Shown piece by piece: positions 51,534 to 60,192 of a DNA stretch of 64,000 nucleotides. Location: NCBI RefSeq assembly GCF_003594915.1, contig NZ_QZCS01000017.1, positions 34,234 through 98,233 of the forward strand. The letters run 5' to 3'. The notes under the pieces are model-generated. The model was not told the origin of the DNA. It made no database searches and saw only the letters and a program-made list of their open reading frames with translations. Within the stretch, counting starts at the first letter, position 1. Every line of letters begins with the position of its first letter. Both the position numbers and the translations under genes were made by a program. The DNA comes from Enterobacter chuandaensis (GTDB taxonomy: Bacteria > Pseudomonadota > Gammaproteobacteria > Enterobacterales > Enterobacteriaceae).

Positions 51534-51640
51534 TAGGTACACTCAATGGATACTCTGTGCTGATGCCGCATCGCTGTATCAATAATCAGTTTACATGAGT
51601 TAATTGATACAGTATCTTTGGTCTCACCTTTTTGATACTG
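51534..51640. promoter_or_regulatory. candidate res/crossover region of the serine recombinase
   Basis: Repeated GTATC/GATAC motifs: GAGTATC (51534-51540) facing GATACTC (51549-51555); CTGTATCAA (51574-51582) facing TTGATACAG (51604-51612); and TTGATACTG (51632-51640), in direct repeat 28 bp from the previous one. Several inverted subsites directly upstream of a resolvase gene resemble a res site, which also serves as operator. Confidence 0.5.
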
Positions 51641-51651
51641 AGGGCTGAGTG

Positions 51652-52215
51652 ATGAGGTTCGGATACATTCGAGTTAGCACCAGAGAGCAGAACATCGCGA
51701 GGCAAGAGACTGCTTTAGCTGGCCTGTGTGATGAGCTGCTGATTGATAAGGTGTCGGGCAAGAGCACTGACAGGCCGAAACTGGCCTCGCTGATGCAGCG
51801 TGTTCGCGCTGGTGATGTGGTTGTGGTGAAATCCGTTGACCGTCTGGCACGCAACACCAAAGACCTGCTAACCATGCTGGATGAGCTTCTGAGCAAGAAC
51901 GTGTCTGTTCAGTTTCTGGATAACAGTATGACGTTTGAGCCAGAGAATCCCACGAGCCGCTTTATGATTACCATGCTGGGCGCAGTGGCCGAGCTGGAGC
52001 GGAGCTTCATCCGCCAGCGCCAGACCGAAGGGATTGCAATCGCTAAAGAGGCTGGTCGCTTTAAGGGCAAGCCGAAGGATACAGAGTTACGCGCGAAGGT
52101 GGCCGATCTGCTCGGTCGTGGCCTGTCGCCTGATGAGGTGGCGAAGTTAGCCGAGTGTGGCCGTGCTACCGTTTTTCGCATCAAGCGAGAGCTGGCCGCC
52201 AGCGTTACGGAGTGA
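51652..52215 (+). CDS. serine recombinase, resolvase/invertase family
   Basis: A 187-residue small serine recombinase. Nucleophile S9 in GYIRVSTREQN, with VDRLARN and a long E-helix (MLGAVAELERSFIRQRQTEG) follow the TnpR/Hin family, and a C-terminal HTH (LSPDEVAKLAECGRATVFRIKR) binds DNA. I chose the ATG at 51652 over an in-frame GTG just before it. It could resolve multimers of the element or invert DNA; the repeats directly upstream favour resolution. Confidence 0.9.
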   Translation: MRFGYIRVSTREQNIARQETALAGLCDELLIDKVSGKSTDRPKLASLMQRVRAGDVVVVKSVDRLARNTKDLLTMLDELLSKNVSVQFLDNSMTFEPENPTSRFMITMLGAVAELERSFIRQRQTEGIAIAKEAGRFKGKPKDTELRAKVADLLGRGLSPDEVAKLAECGRATVFRIKRELAASVTE

Positions 52216-53473
52216 TGGCCTACAAGCGAATGAGGTGCTATGACTGGCCGTTACTGGGCTGTGGGTGATGGGTGGCCTACAGCTTTTATATGAATATCAG
52301 GGTGTTATGTTATGCTTAATCTCGTAATGCTATGATTTATAGTGTATTTTCGTATTACTTGCGGCTCTCGATGTGAAGAGGTGGCGGGGCTTTAGCCGTG
52401 CCAGACGATGAACATCGAGATCAGATTGTGAATGTGATTCATCACTGAACAATTCGAGGGATGGGGCAGGGGAAGGGATCAAAGGCTGCGTTGTCCAATC
52501 ACTAAGCTAGATTTGAAGCTGGTCAACACGTTAGTAGTATCTTTAAAGTTGCATTTAAAATACATGTACAAAAAAGGGTTCTTCCCTTACATCCCTTCTC
52601 CTAAATGTAGTTACGAGTGCTTCGCTCTCTTCACTTGCTGCGCTTCTCGCTATGCTCCAGCCCGCTCCATCGCCTTTGGCTCATTCCCGGTCTTCGCCCG
52701 CTGCTGATGCTCGGCCCTCCACGCAACCGTGCTTGCCGGGCGGTCAACGCGGCGGGGATGTGTAGTGGAACGGTACTCTTTATAGATATTATTAATGTAA
52801 TCAACTACATACTGTTATCGGTAGGTATTCTTCAAAACATCTTCATTCATTTCTGTATCGTTCAATCATCTTTCTTGTTCGTTTCCTTTCAGGTCTTAGC
52901 CGTTGTTCATTGGTCTTACTGCCTGCTGTGCTACTGCCAGCTATGGCACGCCGTTACGGTCTACTGTGTCACCTGTCCTACTGCCTTCACTGTCTGCCGT
53001 CTATCATCCTATCGGATTCTATCCGTCATCCGTTCGGCGCTCGCTCGAATCGGCTGCGCCGCGCTCGCTCTGCGTATCTAGCGATACTTATCACTATAGA
53101 TGCTTTCATAATTATCTAATGATTACAGTAACTTATATTTTTAATTTTAAAGGCTACTAATAAGGAGATATAGAGCATTACTTTCCCGCTTTTGACCGAC
53201 AAAAATCGCGTTGTTAAGTATTGCCAGCCCAGGCTCAGTAAGGCTTAGCGAGGTGGTGGTTAAAAATTGACCTAATGAAAGTATCTACTAAGGAGAAAGA
53301 ATAACTCCCGAAGCGAGACAACCTCTCCGATTTTGAAAGTGACTATTAAGGCAGATAAAGACACTGACACTGTTGCCGACATGAAAACCTCTATAAGGGC
53401 AGAGAGTCTGCCGCACCTGTACCACCGCCCCAACCTGAGCTAATACCTACCCCTATTTTCTGGAGATTTCACC
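52216..53473. other. 1.26-kb gene-free region upstream of the capsid operon
   Basis: No ORF here has a good start, ribosome site and protein-like composition. The region alternates GC-rich, CT-skewed stretches (52610-52760, 52900-53090) with AT-rich ones, and ends with several AAGGAGA-like motifs (53162, 53290) before the helicase. It may hold the operon promoter and a replication origin or packaging site; this cannot be decided by eye. Confidence 0.45.
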
Positions 53474-55318
53474 ATGCCAACAAACCTATGCCGCCTGCTT
53501 GTGCAGGCTGCCGACGCTGACCCGCTCAATACTGCGGACGCAGATGTACAGCAAATGATCGCTGACGGGATTGTTATTCGACGTTCCAAGATATGCCCTG
53601 TAAAGCGTAAACCCGTTAAGGCGGCATACAACACAAAGACCGAAGAGTTTTATTACAATGCAGATGGCTCCGCGATGACCTTGCGGGAGTGGCGAACGCT
53701 GTACGGTGTTCAACCGAAGAAACAAAAACAGCGCTCTGACACTGGGTTGCGGCAAGTCATCCAGCCCGGCGACGCGATTTATTGCCGACGCGCCGAGATT
53801 GAGCAATGGTTGAATAAGAAGCCCGCTCGTTATGTTGACCCGCTGTCGCCAGATTTTCCCGGCGTCCGCGTAGACGATGCCGCATTGAAACCGCGCGAGC
53901 ACGCCGTGCCGGAATCAACAACCGGACAGAATGCTTTTCTCAAAGCCTGCCGCGAGTTTCTGATTTGCGATGAGAAAACCATGCGCCGCATTAACAGGGG
54001 CATGAGTAAACTGGAAGCGATACGCAACGCAGATTTCAAACGCTACGGAGACTCAGGGGAGTTTCGTCAATTGTGGTGTGGAGAGTCTAAACCTACCGAG
54101 GATAAATTTAACAGTACAAATCATCATTGTGACCCAAACGGCTTGGCAGTGTCGCCGTCTGTGCCGTCACTGAATACAGCCTCTTATGAGTTCCGCCCGC
54201 TGGTTCGCTGTGACCGAAACGCACGCGTTAGCCTGCTGCCACCCGATGGGCTGGAGTGGAGGCCGGGGCAGTTGTCTGTTGCTGATGCGATCTTCTCCCG
54301 TGGTAGTGATGTGCTGGCCGTTCTGCCGACTGGGTATGGGAAAAGCGCCGCCTTCACTTATCCATTGATTTATGAATCCCGCGCTGGCGTTGGCCTGTCT
54401 GTTATCGTTGTTCCTACTAATACCCTTAAACGTCAGATTCTCCGCCAGTTGCGGGAGGCTGGCGTTCACGCTGTGGCATTTGGTGACAAGCTGCCGAGGC
54501 ACCGCAATGCGCAACAACTGGCGGGGCTGGCTGCCGGGGCGTTCCGGGTTGCAGTCGTTTCGCCTGAACATCTGGTTCCGTCGAGTCAGGTTCTCGCGGC
54601 GCTGATGGCTTATGGCGTTGATCGTTTTATTATCGATGAGGCACACACGGTCAAAGACTGGGATTTCCGCCCAGCTTACGACGCAATGCAGCACACACTA
54701 CTGAATGCCTTTCCTTCGGCTCAACGCTGCGTGTTTACGGCTACGCTGCTGCGCGAAAATGAGCGCAGTTTAATGGAGTCGCTTGGCTGCCGTGGCGATT
54801 ACGTAACATTCCGCGCTGATGTTGCTCGCGAGAATATCCAGTTGACGCCAGTCAGACAGTGCCGCGAACGTTTCCGAGCGGCTGTTGGTCTGGCTGAGGC
54901 TCTGCCGGATGAAGAGAAGACGCTCATTCTCGTCAATGACCTTAAGACGTTGCGGGCGTACCTGAAGCTCTTGGGCGACCGGGCGCGGCCATATCATTCG
55001 AAGACGATGCACCTGAGCAACGAGGAACGCCACGCAAACGCTGAGTGGTTTGCCTCTACACCGGGCGCGATTCTGATTGCTACTAAAGCCTTCGGGCTGG
55101 GTGCTGATGTTCCTGATATCCGTAACGTTGTAGTGACATACGTCCCCGATGACTTGCCTGATCTCGTTCAGATGATTGGACGAGCCGGGCGCGATGGGGA
55201 ACCTGCCCGCGCTTTTCTGCTGTGGTCATCGCTGGCGCTGGATGTTGCGCCTGATGAGCTTGCTTACTTCTACCGCCCTGAAAACTGCAACTGGCAGTAC
55301 ATCGCTAAATACCTCTGA
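53474..55318 (+). CDS. RecQ-like SF2 DNA helicase of the element
   Basis: A 614-residue protein. Residues 1-240 have no recognised domain; 260-600 form an SF2 helicase core: Walker A VLPTGYGKSAAF (K290), Walker B/DEAH at 388-391 (IIDEAHTVKDW), FTATL near 421, and motif VI QMIGRAGRDG near 567. The order and DEAH box fit the RecQ group, without RQC or HRDC domains. As first gene of the operon it may drive replication of the element, perhaps with a host or helper polymerase, or act against phage DNA. GGAG precedes the ATG. Confidence 0.87.
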   Translation: MPTNLCRLLVQAADADPLNTADADVQQMIADGIVIRRSKICPVKRKPVKAAYNTKTEEFYYNADGSAMTLREWRTLYGVQPKKQKQRSDTGLRQVIQPGDAIYCRRAEIEQWLNKKPARYVDPLSPDFPGVRVDDAALKPREHAVPESTTGQNAFLKACREFLICDEKTMRRINRGMSKLEAIRNADFKRYGDSGEFRQLWCGESKPTEDKFNSTNHHCDPNGLAVSPSVPSLNTASYEFRPLVRCDRNARVSLLPPDGLEWRPGQLSVADAIFSRGSDVLAVLPTGYGKSAAFTYPLIYESRAGVGLSVIVVPTNTLKRQILRQLREAGVHAVAFGDKLPRHRNAQQLAGLAAGAFRVAVVSPEHLVPSSQVLAALMAYGVDRFIIDEAHTVKDWDFRPAYDAMQHTLLNAFPSAQRCVFTATLLRENERSLMESLGCRGDYVTFRADVARENIQLTPVRQCRERFRAAVGLAEALPDEEKTLILVNDLKTLRAYLKLLGDRARPYHSKTMHLSNEERHANAEWFASTPGAILIATKAFGLGADVPDIRNVVVTYVPDDLPDLVQMIGRAGRDGEPARAFLLWSSLALDVAPDELAYFYRPENCNWQYIAKYL

Positions 55319-55355
55319 GTCGAAAGGCTCTCCCTGATTCTCTGGAGTTAATCAT

Positions 55356-55793
55356 ATGCCTGTTACCGAACATGCGCAGCGTCGTGCTGCGCGTGCGGAT
55401 GCGCTCATCACCGCACAACTAGCTTTCGCCCTGAATGGGTACAACTGGGATGAACTGGCCGAACCTCATCGCAAGACCCTTAATCGTGAGGCCATCATTC
55501 GCGAGGTATCTACACCGCTGGAGCGATATTGCCTGCTGAATGATTGCGAGCCGTGGGAGTGTCTGGCCGCTGTACTGAACCGCATGAAAAGGCCGGATGG
55601 CTCGCGTCGCTGGAAAGCCGTCCGGTTGTCCGACCGGATTTTCAATGGCCGGGTGCATCCGGTACGCAAGACTCCTGATGAAGTTTACGCCGCCATTGCC
55701 CGCCGTTTGTTTCTGCCGAAGCCCGTGCATCAAGAAGTGATTCAGCACATCCGTGCGCTAGGCCTGTTACCAGTTGGAGATAACCACCAATGA
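55356..55793 (+). CDS. unknown operon protein, 145 aa
   Basis: A soluble, helical, arginine-rich protein with no recognised family. Residues 50-75 (STPLERYCLLNDCEPWECLAAVL) and the C-terminal half look like compact helical bundles. It overlaps the next gene by 4 bp (ATGA) and is part of the early, tightly coupled set after the helicase. Confidence 0.7.
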   Translation: MPVTEHAQRRAARADALITAQLAFALNGYNWDELAEPHRKTLNREAIIREVSTPLERYCLLNDCEPWECLAAVLNRMKRPDGSRRWKAVRLSDRIFNGRVHPVRKTPDEVYAAIARRLFLPKPVHQEVIQHIRALGLLPVGDNHQ

Positions 55794-55999
55794 CGAAATC
55801 TGAATTTGAAGCCGGAGCATGGGAACTAAAAACCCTGCTGCTGGGTGCGTTGACGCGCAGGCTTAAGGAGGACGAGGCGGGAGAGTCACGCATGGCTGCT
55901 GCCGAGTTGTCATCCTGCGTGAACTTCCTCAAGCAGAACGCCGCCGACTCGCCTGATACAACCTTTAACAACGTGTTCCCGGAGGATGACGACCAATGA
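55790..55999 (+). CDS. unknown operon protein, 69 aa
   Basis: A short acidic, helical protein (MTKSEFEAGAWELKTLLLGA). Start and stop overlap the flanking genes by 4 bp each, which supports it being real. No family is recognised. Confidence 0.65.
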   Translation: MTKSEFEAGAWELKTLLLGALTRRLKEDEAGESRMAAAELSSCVNFLKQNAADSPDTTFNNVFPEDDDQ

Positions 56000-56172
56000 C
56001 CCCTGAACAGTTCCGGCAATGGTTCGCCACGCTGCCGGAGAAATATCAACGTGTAGTCCGCTTCATGTACGACAACGCCCGCAAGTCGGGCACACACACC
56101 GCGTCAAGCCTTGCGCTGATTCACACGTTGGTTACTGACCAGATCAAATTTGATTCGGAGTTTAATTTATGA
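55996..56172 (+). CDS. unknown operon protein, 58 aa
   Basis: A short frame (MTPEQFRQWFATLPEKYQRV...) beginning in the ATGA shared with the previous gene and ending in the ATGA shared with the next. It fills the gap exactly, so it is probably translated by coupling. No family is recognised. Confidence 0.65.
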   Translation: MTPEQFRQWFATLPEKYQRVVRFMYDNARKSGTHTASSLALIHTLVTDQIKFDSEFNL

Positions 56173-56732
56173 CTTTGAGTATTACCGATATCCAGCGCAT
56201 TAACGCGCTGGCTCATAAGCACCTAAAGAACAATGAAGAGATTGCAGCGGAGACAGGTCATACCCTGACCGATATTGATGCAGTAATCCGTGGCGTCTAT
56301 GTCGATGACTTGGCCGAACATTGGAAAGACGATGCTGATATTAATCTGGCGGAGTACAACGCCATCCGCAGCCGCTATAAGCCCGGCAAGCTGCACCGCG
56401 ATACAGAGTTTATGATTGCCCGCGATATGCTGATTCGCCCTGAGACGGTGCTGGCTATCGCCCATTCCCGCTTTAGCAACGCCCACACGCACCCGGTACA
56501 GAAACCCTTGAAGGTGAAGCCAGCGAAGCCGAAAGTAGTGCGCAAGTTAGTGCCTACTGATTTAGATGAAATCCACAAGTTAGAGCGCTTCGGTTGGCCT
56601 GCTGCGGAGATCGCCGGGAAGCTGGGCGTCCCTGTTGAGGTCGTCGCGCATGTGCAACGCTGCCTGAGAAATCGTTGGTCGTACCCGGATACTCTGGAGT
56701 CTGTTAACTCCAAATTCAGCGAGGCTGAATGA
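56169..56732 (+). CDS. unknown operon protein with HTH-like segments, 187 aa
   Basis: It has two regions resembling helix-turn-helix folds: residues about 8-45 (INALAHKHLKNNEEIAAETG) and 130-165 (LERFGWPAAEIAGKLGVPVE), separated by a basic linker KPLKVKPAKPKVVRK. It may bind DNA, for instance as a regulator or small-terminase-like packaging recognition protein, but I cannot show which. Overlaps both neighbours by 4 bp. Confidence 0.65.
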   Translation: MTLSITDIQRINALAHKHLKNNEEIAAETGHTLTDIDAVIRGVYVDDLAEHWKDDADINLAEYNAIRSRYKPGKLHRDTEFMIARDMLIRPETVLAIAHSRFSNAHTHPVQKPLKVKPAKPKVVRKLVPTDLDEIHKLERFGWPAAEIAGKLGVPVEVVAHVQRCLRNRWSYPDTLESVNSKFSEAE

Positions 56733-56965
56733 TGGCAGAGAACGAACCGCTGCACCCCGCCGTTAACCCTGATCTCTACGTGAACCTTGACGAACAACGC
56801 GAAGGATACGCTCCGATTGAATCACGGGGTTGGGATGTGCTGACGCAGAACCTGACCGGGAAAGGTCGAACTGACCCCAGCCAAACACTTAACCAGAATC
56901 CGAAACAACGCCCGCGCGGCTCCGTTGGTGAGCGTCGTTGGCTTCGTAAACGTGGATTACTTTAA
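56729..56965 (+). CDS. unknown basic operon protein, 78 aa
   Basis: An acidic N-terminal half followed by a basic, proline/glutamine-rich C-terminus (KQRPRGSVGERRWLRKRGLL), which may bind nucleic acid or another protein. It begins in an ATGA overlap. No family is recognised. Confidence 0.6.
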   Translation: MMAENEPLHPAVNPDLYVNLDEQREGYAPIESRGWDVLTQNLTGKGRTDPSQTLNQNPKQRPRGSVGERRWLRKRGLL

Positions 56966-56977
56966 CGAGGAATTACC

Positions 56978-57217
56978 ATGAGCAAAACTATCGTATTGCT
57001 GCCGCCCCGCAAGAATACAGACTGGGCTGCACAATTAAAGCTGATTTCTGAATCGCTTGAGGTGAGTCAGGCAGACCTCGCCCACGCCTATCAGGTTGAT
57101 CGTCGGGATATGGGTAAAGCGTATCACGGTGTGCGCAAACTGCCGGAACGTTGTGTGCCTGTTCATATGCTGTTGTTAGCGCAGGTACACGACCTTAGAG
57201 CATTATCAGGAGAGTAA
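56978..57217 (+). CDS. small HTH-like operon protein, 79 aa
   Basis: Residues 20-55 (LKLISESLEVSQADLAHAYQ) have the pattern of a lambda-repressor-type or related helix-turn-helix. A GAGG site precedes the ATG, and the stop is 3 bp before the scaffold candidate. Possibly a regulator of the capsid genes; function not known. Confidence 0.6.
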   Translation: MSKTIVLLPPRKNTDWAAQLKLISESLEVSQADLAHAYQVDRRDMGKAYHGVRKLPERCVPVHMLLLAQVHDLRALSGE

Positions 57218-57220
57218 TTT

Positions 57221-57901
57221 ATGTCTGACCAGAATGTTAATCCGTACCTTTCCGGTGCTGATGCTGCATCGCAGCAATCGCCATACATGGCTGCACCTGT
57301 TGGAGCTGACAATGGAGCATCCCGCTTTAGCTCTGCGCCTGCTGATGCTGATTTCCTCCGTACCCAACCCGTTAACGGCAATGATGGCGGACAATGGAAT
57401 AATGGCAATATCGCAAATCAGCAAGACCAGAACGCTGACAGCTCTGGGGCGCAAGTGGGCGACACACTGCAATTACAGGATGGCACCACTGTTGAGTTGA
57501 CTCCTGAACTTCATGGGCTGATGGGGCAGTTTCACCAGTCTGTCGAAAGCCAGCTAGGTCAGGGTACAGTTGACGCGATGTTGCAGTACGCTGGCACGCT
57601 CGACGCCGGGACGCAATCAACCCTTGAACGGATGGTCATGTCTGGCGATCCCGCGCAGATGTCGCGTGCGGTTCAGTATCTGCAAGAGCGTATGGCTGGC
57701 GGTTCCATTACCGGTTACGTCCCGAACGGCCAGACTGCCGCGCAACCTGTCGGAATGTCACATGCTGAGTTTATAGCAGCGTATGACCAGCTTTCGCAGT
57801 GGGCGCAGCAATCAGGGTATGGCCCCGGCCATCGCCAGTACGATGAACAATACCGCGCTCTGGTTGCGCAGCGCTCCGCTGGCAAACGTGCTGGTCGCTA
57901 A
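57221..57901 (+). CDS. capsid scaffolding protein candidate, T7 gp9-like
   Basis: A 226-residue acidic protein. An N-terminal disordered part rich in N, Q, G, S and D (1-75) is followed by a helical region (VELTPELHGLMGQFHQSVES) and a basic C-terminal end (VAQRSAGKRAGR). Length, low complexity and a basic tail suit a podovirus scaffold, which is expelled after prohead assembly. The main support is its place two genes upstream of a T7-type major capsid protein, as gp9 precedes gp10 in T7. Confidence 0.65.
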   Translation: MSDQNVNPYLSGADAASQQSPYMAAPVGADNGASRFSSAPADADFLRTQPVNGNDGGQWNNGNIANQQDQNADSSGAQVGDTLQLQDGTTVELTPELHGLMGQFHQSVESQLGQGTVDAMLQYAGTLDAGTQSTLERMVMSGDPAQMSRAVQYLQERMAGGSITGYVPNGQTAAQPVGMSHAEFIAAYDQLSQWAQQSGYGPGHRQYDEQYRALVAQRSAGKRAGR

Positions 57902-58040
57902 CGCCCAACTGTGGAATGCGCCCTGCAAGACCGAGTGCGCACCGACCCGGTACTACCACACCAATCTATGCGCATGAGTCCCCGCAAGCCGCATTCTGCG
58001 CGGCATCTGAAAGCCTGTTTTTAATTAACCGAGGTTCGTA

Positions 58041-58454
58041 ATGAGTACCTGTAATTTCCATGCTGTGGAGCGTGTCGCTGACGTGCGCCCGGATTTCGCC
58101 TTGCCGCTGGGTAGATGTGATCATGTTTACCCTGAGCGTGTGCCGCACGTTTTCAATCCAGACGAAGCGGTTTATATCGTTGCACGGTCTGCCACATCCG
58201 GCACCCGCACATCTGGCGTTAGCCGTGGGCTTTCCCCTGTGCTGCCGCCGAAGATGGCCGAGCGGATGCGCGAACGTGAACGGCACGAGAAGAATCGAGC
58301 CAGACCCCGCAAGGTAATCACTGAGGCGATACGCGCTGACATTATCGTTCGCTCTGCAAAAGGCCAGAAGAATCGTTACATTGCAAGCAAGGTTGGCGTG
58401 TCTGAAACCTCTGTGCGGAAGGTGTTGAACATGGCGCGTATGAGTGCGCACTAA
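58041..58454 (+). CDS. DNA-binding-like protein, 137 aa, between scaffold and capsid genes
   Basis: The N-terminal half has no recognised fold. The C-terminal 60 residues hold a basic stretch (RERERHEKNRARPRK) and a clear HTH of the kind found in resolvases and transposases (NRYIASKVGVSETSVRKVLN). It interrupts the scaffold-capsid order of T7-like phages. It may regulate capsid expression or recognise element DNA during packaging. Flanked by 139-bp and 198-bp gaps. Confidence 0.6.
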   Translation: MSTCNFHAVERVADVRPDFALPLGRCDHVYPERVPHVFNPDEAVYIVARSATSGTRTSGVSRGLSPVLPPKMAERMRERERHEKNRARPRKVITEAIRADIIVRSAKGQKNRYIASKVGVSETSVRKVLNMARMSAH

Positions 58455-58652
58455 TGCAAGGTAATACGTTCGCCTTACTTCACGCGCACTAACCCCTGAG
58501 AACCGCGCCAGCTCTGGCCTCAAAACGCCCATTTCGGGGCACCTTATCCCTTTAATCGATACCGTTCTGAATCCTGCCTCGGCGGGAGGATTCCGCACGT
58601 CTGTGCCATGACGATGGCGCGGGCTTCATCAACCTACGTAGGAGTTTTGTTT

Positions 58653-59648
58653 ATGGCTGATACTTCGTACAGTCCCGATCTGTTTCGCCCACATTATGGC
58701 GGGGTGGAATCCGACAATGATATTCACATCGAGGCTTATGACCGGGATGTCCAGACCCGTTTAGAGTCCAAATCCGTATTTCTGGCCGAGGGGCTGTCTA
58801 CATACAGGCCGCTGAAAGGCAGCAACCAATACCGCATTGATCGCCTGAGTGGTGATCTTGAGGTGAAGGGCAGAACCGCAGGGCAATCGCTGGAGCCTAC
58901 CGCCGTTAAGTCGGACAAGTTGGTTATCTCTGTGGATACGCTGAGTTATATCCGCGTCCCGATTGACTATCAGGACGATTGGACAGCACCCACATTTCGC
59001 GCAGAGCTGAGCCGCAATATCGGCACTGCGCACGCTAAGTTCTACGACGAAGCGCACACCATCCAGTTAATCAAAGCGACTGACTTTGTACCGCCGCCGA
59101 CACTGCAACCAACGTTTAACCCGCTTACGAATAACGTTGTCTCGCTCGACCTGACAGCGGGGAGCGAAGAGGACGCCGCAAACGAATTGGTTCACGCCGT
59201 CAAAGCGGCTGCTAATCGCTTCCTCACTGAGAAAGATATTCCGGTGGCCGAGCTGGTGCTTCTCATTGACCCTGCATGGTTCAGCATCCTGATGGAACAT
59301 AAGAAGCTGATGAACGTCCGTTACAGCCGGGATAGTGGCAACGATTACGCATGGCGTCGCGTTGGCTATGTCGCTGGGGTGCGAGTCATTGAGCTGAACA
59401 GTTACCCGCAGGAAGTCATTACCGGGCATGAACTGGGCGCTGATTATGACGTTACCGCAGAGGAAGCGATGACGAGGGCGACGCTGTTTAAACCTTCCTC
59501 TGTGCTGCTGACGGTCGAAGCGCAGAGCGTCATCAATCGCCAGTGGGATGATGAACGCGAAATGACAATGGTGATGGACTCATATCGGCTGTTCAACGTT
59601 GGGCTGCGTCGTCCTGACTGCGTTATCAATTTCCGACAAGCTGCATAA
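58653..59648 (+). CDS. major capsid protein, T7 gp10-like (HK97 fold)
   Basis: A 331-residue protein similar in length and layout to T7 gp10A (345). The N-arm is followed by the E-loop-like segment YRPLKGSNQYRIDRLSGDLEVK, then SDKLVISVDTLSYIRVPIDYQDDW. This matches the gp10 pattern of a basic/Ser-Gly stretch, a probable P-domain helix, and VITIDGLLTADVLIYDIEDA. The A-domain contains ELVLLIDPAWFSIL and VAGVRVIELNSYP, parallel to VFYCDPDSYSAIL and MGFEVVEVPHL of gp10. I start at ATG 58653 with AGGAG eight bases upstream. It should form the shell of a T7-type head. Confidence 0.82.
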   Translation: MADTSYSPDLFRPHYGGVESDNDIHIEAYDRDVQTRLESKSVFLAEGLSTYRPLKGSNQYRIDRLSGDLEVKGRTAGQSLEPTAVKSDKLVISVDTLSYIRVPIDYQDDWTAPTFRAELSRNIGTAHAKFYDEAHTIQLIKATDFVPPPTLQPTFNPLTNNVVSLDLTAGSEEDAANELVHAVKAAANRFLTEKDIPVAELVLLIDPAWFSILMEHKKLMNVRYSRDSGNDYAWRRVGYVAGVRVIELNSYPQEVITGHELGADYDVTAEEAMTRATLFKPSSVLLTVEAQSVINRQWDDEREMTMVMDSYRLFNVGLRRPDCVINFRQAA

Positions 59649-59664
59649 CTGGAGGGGCTGAGTC

Positions 59665-60174
59665 ATGGTTAATGATGCTTACGCCCCTGAGCTGCTGTGT
59701 TCCCTTTTCCTGTATGACCCGGTGACAGGCCGCCTGCACCATAAAGCTAACCGACGCCGGGTTAAGACTGGCTCCTATGCTGACTCCACCCGGCGAGCTG
59801 ATGGCTATCGTCAAGTTGCCCTGCGACTTGATGGCAAGCAGTACCAGCTAAAAGCCCATCGCGTGGCGTGGATTCTTGCGCATGGCGCTATTCCTCATGG
59901 TAAGCAGATCGATCACATCAACGGTATCCGTGACGACAATCGCCTATGCAATCTGCGCTTGGTTACGCAGCGGGAAAACGACCAGAACCGACGCAAGGCA
60001 AGGGGATATAGCTGGAATAAAGGCTGTAGCAAATGGGAGGCTTACATACGCGTTGATGGTGTACTCCGTCACCTTGGCTTATTTACTACCGAAGCGGCGG
60101 CGCGTGCTGCCTATCTAAAAGCTAAAGCCAGATACCATCCCTCAACGCCAGCCGATTTGTTGCAGGCTGCCTAA
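59665..60174 (+). CDS. HNH endonuclease with AP2-type DNA-binding domain
   Basis: A 169-residue protein. It has a numod4/HNH region (KAHRVAWILAHG, then QIDHINGIRDDNRLCNLRLV with the HNH His and Asn residues) and a C-terminal AP2-like domain (WEAYIRVDGVLRHLGLFTTEAAARAAY). Such free-standing nucleases are common in T7-like phages and often home next to structural genes. It starts 16 bp after the capsid gene. Confidence 0.88.
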   Translation: MVNDAYAPELLCSLFLYDPVTGRLHHKANRRRVKTGSYADSTRRADGYRQVALRLDGKQYQLKAHRVAWILAHGAIPHGKQIDHINGIRDDNRLCNLRLVTQRENDQNRRKARGYSWNKGCSKWEAYIRVDGVLRHLGLFTTEAAARAAYLKAKARYHPSTPADLLQAA

Positions 60175-60192
60175 TCCTCGGAGGTTCCATAT

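Noticed and set aside
51305..51571. 88-codon minus-strand frame before the serine recombinase
   Set aside because: Overlaps the repeated res-like motifs, with no start signal and no protein-like pattern.
52513..53160. Several short + strand frames rich in Cys, Leu and Ser
   Set aside because: Overlapping in different frames, low-complexity from CT-rich DNA, without ribosome sites; treated as noncoding.
54167..54694. 175-codon minus-strand frame inside the helicase gene
   Set aside because: Antisense shadow; the helicase motifs are clear on the + strand.
57902..58040. T7-type promoter or single-subunit RNA polymerase in the capsid element
   Set aside because: No sequence close to the T7 promoter consensus between the capsid genes and no polymerase gene in the element, so expression must rely on host or helper polymerase.
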